Source: Bordetella parapertussis
GTDB lineage: Bacteria; Pseudomonadota; Gammaproteobacteria; Burkholderiales; Burkholderiaceae_B
Direction: 5' to 3'
Assembly: GCA_945862495.1 (NCBI GenBank)
Contig: CAMAYM010000073.1
Coordinates: 1 to 12,792 of the forward strand
Length of the DNA stretch: 12,792 nucleotides
A program made the translations under genes and the position numbers. Each line of letters starts with the position of its first letter. Within the stretch, counting starts at the first letter, position 1. This document shows, one piece after another, positions 6,483-12,335 of this stretch. The notes under the pieces were generated by a model that worked only from the letters and a program-made list of their open reading frames with translations, was not told the DNA's origin and ran no database searches.

Positions 6483-7220
6483 ATGCATGCAAATTTCTCA
6501 TTGATCCATTTTTGGTCACAAGCCGATTTCATCAGTAATGGGGTCGCGCTTATCTTGATCGCAATGTCTGTATTTACGTGGACAATCATATTAGTAAAAG
6601 CTGTGGGACACGCAAAGCAAAAAATCTTTAGCAAACACGTCGAGCGTTTTTGGCATTCGTCTTCGTTTACCGAGGGGTTAAATGCGCTAGGACGTCGCCC
6701 AGACAACGTTTTTCTGACACTCGCCCAAGATGGCATCGAAGCGGTCCAACATCTAGAACGATCATGCATCACCACAGATTCCGCACATGGTCTGCGTGTC
6801 TCAGAAAGACAGTTGCATGACCAACTTGACCTGAGTGATTGGGTCACCCGCGCCTTGCGGAACTCTGTAGATAGCAGTGTTGCCAAGCTGCAATCCGGGT
6901 TGACTTTTTTGGCCTCTATCGGCTCAACAGCCCCCTTTATCGGCTTGTTTGGAACTGTGTGGGGTATTTACCATGCTCTCGCACGTATTGGCGCGTCTGG
7001 GCAAACATCTTTAGATCAAGTTGCAGGCCCCATTGGCGAAGCTTTGGTGATGACCGCCCTTGGACTTGCCGTCGCGACACCAGCGGTACTTGCGTACAAC
7101 GCACTCGTGCGCACCAATAAGAAAATCGTTGGGGCACTCAACCGCTTTGGCTATGATTTGCACACTTATCTAGTGACAGGTGCCCGTGTGGATAGCAAAC
7201 TCTCGCGTATGAGTGATTGA
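6483..7220 (+). CDS. exbB: ExbB-type proton channel protein (MotA/TolQ/ExbB family)
   Basis: This 245-residue protein has the three-helix plan of ExbB: a first membrane segment at about residues 18-39, a long cytoplasmic domain, and helices at about 139-164 (LTFLASIGSTAPFIGLFGTV) and about 185-207. The third helix carries GPIGEALVMTALGLAVATPA, with Glu186 at the place of the conserved glutamate of the ExbB/TolQ channel. It forms the pentameric inner-membrane channel around an ExbD dimer and powers TonB. The gene starts 3 bp after tonB and its stop codon overlaps the exbD start, so the three are one operon. ExbB is favoured over TolQ because the set is tonB-exbB-exbD behind a Fur box, with no tolA, tolB or pal nearby. 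Confidence 0.93.
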   Translation: MHANFSLIHFWSQADFISNGVALILIAMSVFTWTIILVKAVGHAKQKIFSKHVERFWHSSSFTEGLNALGRRPDNVFLTLAQDGIEAVQHLERSCITTDSAHGLRVSERQLHDQLDLSDWVTRALRNSVDSSVAKLQSGLTFLASIGSTAPFIGLFGTVWGIYHALARIGASGQTSLDQVAGPIGEALVMTALGLAVATPAVLAYNALVRTNKKIVGALNRFGYDLHTYLVTGARVDSKLSRMSD

Positions 7221-7624
7221 TGAACATGCCCAATGAATCATCCGCCGACGATCTGATGAGCGAGATAAACATGACGCCCTTCGTAGACGTCATGCTCGTG
7301 CTGTTGATTATTTTTCTGGTCACGCTACCCTTAGTCCATCAGACCGTAACCATTGAGTTACCTAAGGTCACCCATCAAAAATTGGTTGATATCACGCAGC
7401 CGCTTAAATTATCAATCAATCAATCGGGGCATTATCTGCTGGACAAAGAGGTCTTTCAACTCGATGCGCTTTATTTAAAGCTGCGTGCAGAAAGCCAACG
7501 CCAACCTAAGCCCGTTGTGTTGCTTTATGCTGATAAAAATACACGCTATGAAGACATTGCTAAGCTCTTAGCAAATATCCATCAGTCCGGATTGGGAAAA
7601 GTTGGCTTTGTTACTGAAGAGTGA
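7220..7624 (+). CDS. exbD: ExbD-type biopolymer transport protein
   Basis: This is a 134-residue protein with one N-terminal membrane helix, EINMTPFVDVMLVLLIIFLV (about residues 15-34), and a periplasmic domain ending LLANIHQSGLGKVGFVTEE. Asp23 in FVDVMLVLLIIF corresponds to the proton-carrying aspartate of ExbD (Asp25 in E. coli). The ATG at 7220 shares its A with the exbB TGA stop (TGATG), which supports translational coupling. A TTG one codon upstream, in frame, is less likely, and a second ATG follows at 7226. With exbB and tonB it forms the energising complex for TonB-dependent receptors. No such receptor gene is adjacent. Downstream sequence is replaced by an insertion-sequence remnant starting about 50 bp after the stop. 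Confidence 0.93.
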   Translation: MNMPNESSADDLMSEINMTPFVDVMLVLLIIFLVTLPLVHQTVTIELPKVTHQKLVDITQPLKLSINQSGHYLLDKEVFQLDALYLKLRAESQRQPKPVVLLYADKNTRYEDIAKLLANIHQSGLGKVGFVTEE

Positions 7625-7657
7625 CAGTCAAAAATTCAATAAAAAAAAATGCTAATG

Positions 7658-7672
7658 GCTCATCCCCCGTTA
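7658..7672 (+). repeat. 15-bp direct repeat, copy 1
   Basis: GCTCATCCCCCGTTA is present here and identically at 8056-8070. This copy ends exactly at the base before the IS terminal inverted repeat (7673). Confidence 0.8.
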
Positions 7673-7697
7673 TGAACTGACCCCAATTAGTTGGATA
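7673..7697 (-). repeat. Terminal inverted repeat (3' end) of the IS3-family remnant
   Basis: TGAACTGACCCCAATTAGTT followed by GGATA resembles the outer ends of IS150-group IS3 elements (TG-A-CTGACCCC-like). It lies just beyond the transposase C-terminus, as expected for the right end. No matching left end exists in the window. Confidence 0.65.
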
Positions 7698-7711
7698 TAA
7701 GAAATTGATCG

Positions 7712-8022
7712 TTAAGTCACCAAGGCCTGAGTCCTGTATTGGATAGGACTGAGCCCATTCAGTTTAGTCTTGATACGCTAGTGGTTGTAGTAATGAATAT
7801 ACTTCCGCAGGCCTGCTTCAAGCAGCTCTACGCTATCGAATTTGTTTAGATAGAAGAACTCCGATTTGAGTATGCCAAAGAAGCTTTCCATGGAGGGGTT
7901 GTCCAGGCAGTTGCACTTGCGCGACATGCTTTGTGTCAACCCATGTTTTCTCAAGTGACGTTGATAAGCGGGCATTTGATACTGCCAGCCCTGATCCGAA
8001 TGAACTAACGGGGTAGAGCCCC
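7712..8022 (-). pseudogene. IS3-family transposase orfB, 3' fragment with in-frame TAG
   Basis: The minus strand encodes the C-terminal part of an integrase-like DDE transposase: LVHSDQGWQYQMPAYQ, then NCLDNPSMESFFGILKSEFF containing the catalytic Glu of the DDE triad, then KYIHYYNH. In the family the next residues are usually ER-IK-KLNGLSPVQYR. Here a TAG (7780-7778) replaces the expected Glu codon, and the same frame then continues RIKTKLNGLSPIQYRTQALVT to a TAA at 7714-7712. The first two DDE catalytic residues lie in the missing portion or its edge. An open frame continues upstream of 8022 to 8110, but that portion runs through short tandem repeats and the end of the tRNA gene and is not transposase-like. 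Confidence 0.85.
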
Positions 8023-8024
8023 GT
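8008..8024. repeat. 6-bp perfect inverted repeat at the IS truncation junction
   Basis: ACGGGG (8008-8013) and CCCCGT (8019-8024) form a perfect stem with a 5-nt loop, exactly where the recognisable transposase reading frame begins. It may mark the recombination junction. Confidence 0.5.
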
Positions 8025-8058
8025 GTTTGATGAGTACTGCTGTTTGATGAATACTGCT
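8025..8058 (+). repeat. 17-bp tandem repeat, two copies
   Basis: GTTTGATGAGTACTGCT (8025-8041) is followed directly by GTTTGATGAATACTGCT (8042-8058), with one mismatch. The second copy overlaps the first three bases of the 15-bp direct repeat at 8056. Confidence 0.85.
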
Positions 8059-8070
8059 CATCCCCCGTTA
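8056..8070 (+). repeat. 15-bp direct repeat, copy 2
   Basis: Identical to 7658-7672 and in the same orientation, so the IS remnant sits between the two copies. Their spacing is 398 bp. The length is far above the 3-5 bp target duplications usual for IS3 elements. Confidence 0.8.
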
Positions 8071-8075
8071 ATGGA

Positions 8076-8091
8076 GTAGAGCCGTAGAGCC
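8076..8091 (+). repeat. 8-bp tandem repeat GTAGAGCC
   Basis: GTAGAGCC occurs twice in tandem (8076-8083, 8084-8091), with a third copy at 8013-8020 beside the IS junction. It lies just outside the tRNA 3' end. Confidence 0.7.
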
Positions 8092-8099
8092 CAATCATT

Positions 8100-8176
8100 T
8101 GGTGGCGCATCCCTGATTCGAACAGGGGACCTGCGGATTATGATTCCGTCGCTCTAACCGGCTGAGCTAATGCGCC
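8100..8176 (-). tRNA. tRNA with anticodon CAU (probably elongator tRNA-Met)
   Basis: The minus strand folds into a complete 77-nt cloverleaf. The acceptor stem is GGCGCAT/ATGCGCC, the D stem GCTC/GAGC with the A-GG-A loop, the anticodon loop ATCATAA, the T stem CCCTG/CAGGG with TTCGAAT loop, discriminator A, and encoded CCA at 8103-8100 region. The anticodon CAT is at 8142-8140. The A1-like mismatch of initiator tRNA is absent, since position 1 (G) pairs with C72, so it is not tRNA-fMet. CAU can also belong to tRNA-Ile2 whose C34 becomes lysidine. The GCGACGGA-ATCATAA body resembles betaproteobacterial elongator Met. The anticodon stem has one A-C mismatch at 27-43. Confidence 0.93.
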
Positions 8177-8220
8177 TCCAACAGCTTAAAAACCATATTG
8201 CTTTTATGCTGAGAGGCGAA

Positions 8221-8229
8221 AGTCTAGCA
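8221..8229 (-). promoter_or_regulatory. Putative extended -10 promoter element for the tRNA gene
   Basis: On the minus strand TGCTAGACT (8229-8221) has the TGn-TAnAnT form of an extended -10. It is followed by a pyrimidine and GC-rich TTTCGCC discriminator, as seen at stable-RNA promoters under stringent control. It lies about 45 bp before the tRNA 5' end. No clear -35 is seen. The rest of 8177-8334 shows no other feature I can support. Confidence 0.35.
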
Positions 8230-8334
8230 TTTTTTTAAAGACTCTGCACTGGATCTCCCCTATCTCCCCGCTGTTTGAGCATCACCACAAAAACCTTTAG
8301 CGACATGCCAAAATAGCTAAAAAACCAATACAAG

Positions 8335-9228
8335 ATGCCAAAAACCATCATAGAGACACAAATGACCGACATTATTAAGACTTACCTTGATACGCCCAGC
8401 CCATTGAAGCTCACTCTGCCACGCGGTGCAACAGACACCCACGTGCACATATTTGGTCCCAGCGATAAATTTCCTTATGCAGAGAGCCGTGGCTTTACAC
8501 CCGCAGATGCACCCAAGGAAAGCTTATTTGCCTTACACAAAAAGCTCGGCATCGATCGCTGCGTCATCGTCAACACGCTTCTGCATGGCTTTGACAACAG
8601 CGTGGTCGAGGACGCCATGCGGGCTGCAGAAGGTCGGTATTTGGGCGTAGCCCTCACCCCAGTTAACCTACCCGACGCAGAGCTCAAGCGTCTGGCCTCA
8701 GTGGGTTTTCGCGGATTGAGATTTCACTTTATGCCGGGCTACAAGATCGACTATACGCCCGAACAAGTGATCGCCCTGACCCGTCGTTTGGAACCCTTGG
8801 GCATGCACCTCCAGTTACAGATGCACGCAATGCATGCCAAAGAGCTGACGCCTTTGCTTAAGCAATCTGCGGTTCCTGTTGTTATGGATCACATGGGTCG
8901 CGTCGATGCTACGCTCGGGCTAGAACACGCGCACTTTCAAGCATTTTGCCGACTCCTGGAGATGCCTGGCTTTATGGTCAAGGTCAGCGGCATCGACCGC
9001 ATTGATGCACAACCGCCCTACAAGCAAGGCACTCCCTTTGCCCGACATCTTGTGACGACCTATCCAGATCGTTGCGTGTGGGGCTCGGACTGGCCGCACC
9101 CCAATCACACACACATTCCAGACGATGGCGTCTTGGTCAATGCACTGGCTCAGATTGCGCCTGAGCCAGCATTACTGAAACAGCTGATGGTCGATAACCC
9201 CCAAAAGCTGTATCGCTTTTCAGCCTGA
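8335..9228 (+). CDS. Amidohydrolase family protein, LigI-like (2-pyrone-4,6-dicarboxylate lactonase family)
   Basis: This is a 297-residue TIM-barrel amidohydrolase. It starts after a short leader with ATDTHVHIFGPSDKFPY (Asp34, His36, His38), continues with FRGLRFHFMPG, QLQMHA and VVMDHMGR (185-189), and has VWGSDWPHPN (249-257) with Asp252 at the end of the last barrel strand, the expected catalytic acid. This pattern is that of the LigI and sugar-lactone lactonase group, which hydrolyses 2-pyrone-4,6-dicarboxylate or related lactones, often without a bound metal. The exact lactone is not known. The ATG at 8335 is kept, but the ATG nine codons later (8362), preceded by a weak GAG, is equally plausible, since the conserved part starts near residue 31. 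It faces the minus-strand M20 gene with only one base between stop codons. Confidence 0.85.
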   Translation: MPKTIIETQMTDIIKTYLDTPSPLKLTLPRGATDTHVHIFGPSDKFPYAESRGFTPADAPKESLFALHKKLGIDRCVIVNTLLHGFDNSVVEDAMRAAEGRYLGVALTPVNLPDAELKRLASVGFRGLRFHFMPGYKIDYTPEQVIALTRRLEPLGMHLQLQMHAMHAKELTPLLKQSAVPVVMDHMGRVDATLGLEHAHFQAFCRLLEMPGFMVKVSGIDRIDAQPPYKQGTPFARHLVTTYPDRCVWGSDWPHPNHTHIPDDGVLVNALAQIAPEPALLKQLMVDNPQKLYRFSA

Positions 9229-9229
9229 C

Positions 9230-10474
9230 TTAACGCATCATATCGAGGCAGGTTCGGGCGATAACCTTGGTCGCCCGGCGCAAGTCTTCGAGCTCTAGCC
9301 GCTCATCCGGCTGTTTCGCACGGCTTTCTTCGACCGTACGTGGACCAGCACCATAGAGCACGACTGGAATACCGGCTTCGCAATACAAGCGTGCATCCGC
9401 GTAAAGCGGTGTGCCACACGCGGGGACTTTTTCACCAAACTGTTTTTCGGCATGATTTTGTAAAGCCTCAACCAGCTCGGTGCTACCGGGCAGAGGTTTC
9501 AATGCACGGGCCAACAAGATACGCTTGGTTTCAGCCGTAATGCCAGGGATTTGCTGCCAAACGGCATCGATGGTCGCGCGAATACTCGCCTCCACTTGAG
9601 CAGGATCCTCTTCAGGAATCATCCGACGGTCAAGCTTGAGGACGACTTTTCCAGGAATCACGTTGGTGTTGGTACCACCTTGAATCAAACCGATGTTCAG
9701 GTAGGGATGATTGATGCCCGGAACCTCACTCTTGATCGACTTGTATGCCTCGTTCAAGCCATACAACGCATTCATGATCTTGACTGTAGCCTGCAAGGCA
9801 TCGACGCCTGAGGTGGGGACAGCTGCATGTCCCATTTTCCCGTTGACGGTCACTTCAAATTGCAAACAGCCATTATGCGCAGTAATGATCTGATAGCTAA
9901 AGCCCGCAGCAATCGCCAAATCGGGCTTGGTGAGATTGTTTTTCAAGAGCCAGCCTGGGCCCAACTCTCCGCCAAACTCTTCATCATACGTGAACTGCAA
10001 CTCAATGCGACCTTTTAAAGGCACACCGAGAGACTCTAGCGCACGCACTGCAAAAATATAGGTCGAAAAATCACATTTACTGACGGCAGCGGCACGACCA
10101 TAAATGCGGCCATCGTGTATCTCTGCCGCGTAGGGTGGATGCGTCCAGCCCTCTCCTGGCGGCACTACATCGCCGTGCGCATTGAGTGCCAATACTTTTC
10201 CACCGTCTGCATATTGGCGCTTGACGATCAGATTTGTGATCGAATCTAACCCGGATTCACGCACAACTGAGTCGGGGACAGCATGTTGCTCAGCCAACAT
10301 GCCAAAGGGCTCAATCAACTTGGCAACGTGCAAAGCGTGCGGAGTATTGTTACCCGGTGGGGTATCCGTTGGCACCTGAATGACCGATTGCAAAAACTTG
10401 ACTTGTTCATCAAAGTGCGCGTCGATCCATTGATCGAGTTTTGTATAGAGTTCAGCGGAATTGTTATTGTTCAT
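9230..10474 (-). CDS. M20 family metallopeptidase (ArgE/DapE type)
   Basis: This is a 414-residue protein of the M20 (ArgE/DapE/ACY1/CPG2) family. The first metal ligands are in LALNAHGDVVPPGEGW (His100, Asp102). The bridging Asp is probably Asp135 in GRAAAVSKCDFSTY, and the general-base Glu165 and ligand Glu166 are in TYDEEFGGELGPGW. NGKMGHAAVP marks the dimerisation/lid domain, and GTPLYADARLYCEAGIPVVLYGAGP belongs to the C-terminal half. The usual GRGAAD-K sequence is replaced by GRAAAVSKCD, a variant I associate with an uncharacterised M20 subgroup. It is probably a dinuclear zinc hydrolase of N-acyl or N-carbamoyl amino acids or short peptides in the cytoplasm. It lies 16 bp downstream of another zinc-dependent amidohydrolase and is the last gene of the cyn-containing run. 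Its ribosome binding site is weak, suggesting coupled translation. Confidence 0.88.
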   Translation of the reverse strand: MNNNNSAELYTKLDQWIDAHFDEQVKFLQSVIQVPTDTPPGNNTPHALHVAKLIEPFGMLAEQHAVPDSVVRESGLDSITNLIVKRQYADGGKVLALNAHGDVVPPGEGWTHPPYAAEIHDGRIYGRAAAVSKCDFSTYIFAVRALESLGVPLKGRIELQFTYDEEFGGELGPGWLLKNNLTKPDLAIAAGFSYQIITAHNGCLQFEVTVNGKMGHAAVPTSGVDALQATVKIMNALYGLNEAYKSIKSEVPGINHPYLNIGLIQGGTNTNVIPGKVVLKLDRRMIPEEDPAQVEASIRATIDAVWQQIPGITAETKRILLARALKPLPGSTELVEALQNHAEKQFGEKVPACGTPLYADARLYCEAGIPVVLYGAGPRTVEESRAKQPDERLELEDLRRATKVIARTCLDMMR

Positions 10475-10490
10475 AGTCTCGGGGAAGTGA

Positions 10491-11744
10491 TTAGTTGATT
10501 TCGTCTAACAAAGCTTCAAATGCCTGCGTTGCAAGCGTGGCGTCTTCGGCCGTAATGATCTCAAGCGGATTGTGGCTGATTCCGCGATTGCCGCCCCGCA
10601 CAAACAACATTGCTTGCGGCATGATGGTGTGCATTTTCATGGCATCGTGACCCGCACCACTGTTCAGTTTAAATACGGGCTGACCGATTTTAGTGACCGC
10701 CCTCTCCCAACGCGCCTGCCAAGCGGGGTCCGAAGGCGCGGCACTCGCACGCATGACCTCGGTGTATTCGAACTGCACTTGTCTGCGCGCAGCAATCTCA
10801 TGTGCTTCTTTGACGATATCAGCGACCAGCGCATCACGCTGAGGATCTGTCGGCGCACGCATATCCAGGGTAAATAGACACTCGCCTGGAATCACATTGA
10901 TGGAACCGCCAGGTACTTGAATTTGTCCTACCGTCGCGACCGAGTCCTTGTCAGCACACGCACGCTGCTCCGCCATCAGACTGATTTCAGCCGCCGCCAA
11001 CATCGCATCCTGACGCATCGACATTGGGGTCGTACCGGCATGCCCTGCTAAACCGATTGTTTTACACGTGGCGCGCACCCCGGCATTGATGGAGGTCACT
11101 ACACCGAGTGGGAGTGCTTTCTCACAGAGAACGGGACCCTGCTCAATGTGCACCTCAACAAAGCCGAGATACTTTTTAGGGTCACGTTTAATTGTTTGAA
11201 TGGCTGCAAGGATACCGGGCAATCCGGCCGCTTTCATCGCCTCCGACATCGTGATACCATCGGCATCTTGCTGCGTCAGCCAATCGGGATTAAAACTCCC
11301 CGTCAAGGCGCCCGCAGCTAGAAAAGTGGCGCGAAACCGTTGGCCCTCCTCTTCGGAAAAGCCAACGACCTCAATGCCGTAGGGCAACCGACGCTTTTGA
11401 CTCGATAAAGACTTCACCACCGCAATCGGTATCAAAATGCCGAGACGGCCGTCATATTTTCCGCCATTACGCACAGTGTCGTAATGCGAGCCGGTCATCA
11501 GAGATGGGCAATCCGCTGCAGCGCCATGATAAACACCCACAACGTTACCGACTGCGTCGACCGAAATCTGATCAAAGCCAGCGTCTTGCATTAATGTTTT
11601 GAGCTCAGCCGCCACCGCGAGATGCGAAGGGGTCAGATACGTCACCGTCAACTGACCCTTTTCGGCCCAGCTAGGCTCACTATGCAGGGCCAGACGCTCT
11701 GACCAATGCATGATTTCTTGACCAACATCTTGTAAAACCGCCAT
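10491..11744 (-). CDS. Zn-dependent amidohydrolase, allantoate amidohydrolase / N-carbamoyl-L-amino-acid hydrolase family
   Basis: This 417-residue protein has the signatures of the AllC/HyuC branch of the M20 clan. They are MTGSHYDTVRNGGKYDGRLG (His87, Asp89, Asp98), VGFSEEEGQRF (Glu131-133), VEVHIEQGPVL (His199, Glu201, Gln202), GLAGHAGTTPM (His235), LDMRAP (Arg296, carboxylate binding), NSGAGHDAMKM (His366) and GISHNPLE (His391). The metal ligands and substrate-carboxylate residues are all present. Family members hydrolyse a ureido group, releasing ammonia and CO2 from allantoate, ureidoglycolate, beta-ureidopropionate or N-carbamoyl-L-amino acids. The choice among these is not settled here. 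AGGA sits 7 nt before the ATG. It is downstream of cynS and 16 bp upstream of the M20 gene on the same strand, suggesting a shared role in carbamoyl-nitrogen metabolism. Confidence 0.9.
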   Translation of the reverse strand: MAVLQDVGQEIMHWSERLALHSEPSWAEKGQLTVTYLTPSHLAVAAELKTLMQDAGFDQISVDAVGNVVGVYHGAAADCPSLMTGSHYDTVRNGGKYDGRLGILIPIAVVKSLSSQKRRLPYGIEVVGFSEEEGQRFRATFLAAGALTGSFNPDWLTQQDADGITMSEAMKAAGLPGILAAIQTIKRDPKKYLGFVEVHIEQGPVLCEKALPLGVVTSINAGVRATCKTIGLAGHAGTTPMSMRQDAMLAAAEISLMAEQRACADKDSVATVGQIQVPGGSINVIPGECLFTLDMRAPTDPQRDALVADIVKEAHEIAARRQVQFEYTEVMRASAAPSDPAWQARWERAVTKIGQPVFKLNSGAGHDAMKMHTIMPQAMLFVRGGNRGISHNPLEIITAEDATLATQAFEALLDEIN

Positions 11745-11760
11745 GACGATTTCCTGTGAG

Positions 11761-11790
11761 AAACGCTGTGCCTGTCCCTAACAGGCGTTT
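11761..11790 (-). promoter_or_regulatory. Hairpin in the cynS-amidohydrolase spacer
   Basis: AAACGC (11761-11766) pairs with GCGTTT (11785-11790), and CTGT (11772-11775) pairs with ACAG (11781-11784) around a CCCTA loop, with a left-side bulge. On the minus strand it is followed by only a short pyrimidine run and then the ribosome binding site, so it is not a convincing Rho-independent terminator. It may be an mRNA stabiliser or attenuator in the 84-bp spacer. Confidence 0.35.
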
Positions 11791-11828
11791 CCCACAGTTT
11801 AATCTGGACTTGAAGGTTTTTTTGGGGC

Positions 11829-12302
11829 CTAGTAAGTCTTGTAAGGTAAAAACTTACCCGACAAAACCACATTAACACGGTCGCCTTTCGGATCAGGTTC
11901 GCGTTGGATATCCATTGAAAAGTCGATCGCGCTCATAATGCCGTCGCCAAACTCCTCATGAATCAATTCCTTAATGGTTGTGCCATATACATTTATCATC
12001 TCGTACCAACGGTAGATTAATGGATCAGTGGGTACGGCACTACGCAAAGAACCCTTGTAAGGCACAACTTGCAACAGGGCAATGGCCTCAGTGGGTAAAT
12101 CAAAGGTCTTGCCAATCACCAAGGCTTGTGCTTTGGTCAGCGTCATTTGACCCATACAGGCGGCAGTTGTCCATTCCTTAGAAAGCTTCAATTTTTTTGC
12201 GACGTCCCCCCATTTCAGACCTTTTTGAACCTTGGCCGAATAAATCAAGTCGGTCACGTCTTCGCGTGTCATTGGTTTTGCAATTGCTTTAGAAGTTGCC
12301 AT
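11829..12302 (-). CDS. cynS: Cyanate hydratase (cyanase)
   Basis: This 157-residue protein matches cyanase in length and order: an N-terminal helix-turn-helix-like domain (LKWGDVAKKLKLSKEWTTAA, about 29-48) and a C-terminal catalytic domain with DPLIYRWYEMINVYGTTIKE, FGDGIMSAIDFSMDI and an end close to GKFLPYKTY. Arg98, Glu101 and Ser124 correspond to the E. coli active-site Arg96, Glu99 and Ser122. The enzyme is a decamer that converts cyanate and bicarbonate to carbamate and CO2, and carbamate then gives ammonia and a second CO2. It lets cells use cyanate as nitrogen and removes a carbamoylating toxin. GGAG lies about 8 nt before the ATG. It sits 33 bp downstream of a nitrate/cyanate-type ABC ATPase, so it is likely in a cynABD-cynS arrangement. 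A 44-residue-scale spacer hairpin follows before the amidohydrolase gene. Confidence 0.97.
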   Translation of the reverse strand: MATSKAIAKPMTREDVTDLIYSAKVQKGLKWGDVAKKLKLSKEWTTAACMGQMTLTKAQALVIGKTFDLPTEAIALLQVVPYKGSLRSAVPTDPLIYRWYEMINVYGTTIKELIHEEFGDGIMSAIDFSMDIQREPDPKGDRVNVVLSGKFLPYKTY

Positions 12303-12335
12303 GTCCTACTCCGTATGAATAAAAGAAATTAAAAA

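Larger units (their letters stand above)
7673..8024 (-). mobile_element. Truncated IS3-family (IS150-like) insertion sequence remnant
   Basis: Only about 350 bp remain: the 3' terminal repeat and the last third of orfB. The 5' boundary is placed near 8024 because recognisable transposase sequence stops at PLVHSDQG, and the upstream bases turn into short repeats. OrfA, most of OrfB and the left end are gone, so the element cannot move by itself. Confidence 0.75.

Noticed and set aside
6434..6886. 150-codon minus-strand frame antisense to exbB
   Set aside because: Covers the tonB-exbB junction on the opposite strand without any domain signal. The exbB frame has full family motifs.
8025..8058. 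CRISPR-like repeats
   Set aside because: Only two 17-bp units in direct tandem without spacers; not a CRISPR array.
8023..8110. N-terminal extension of the transposase frame up to 8110
   Set aside because: The encoded residues come from short tandem repeats and the tRNA 3' end, so they are not transposase sequence.
11761..11790. Rho-independent terminator after cynS
   Set aside because: The stem is interrupted by a bulge and lacks a following T-run on the minus strand, so I list it only as a hairpin of unknown role.
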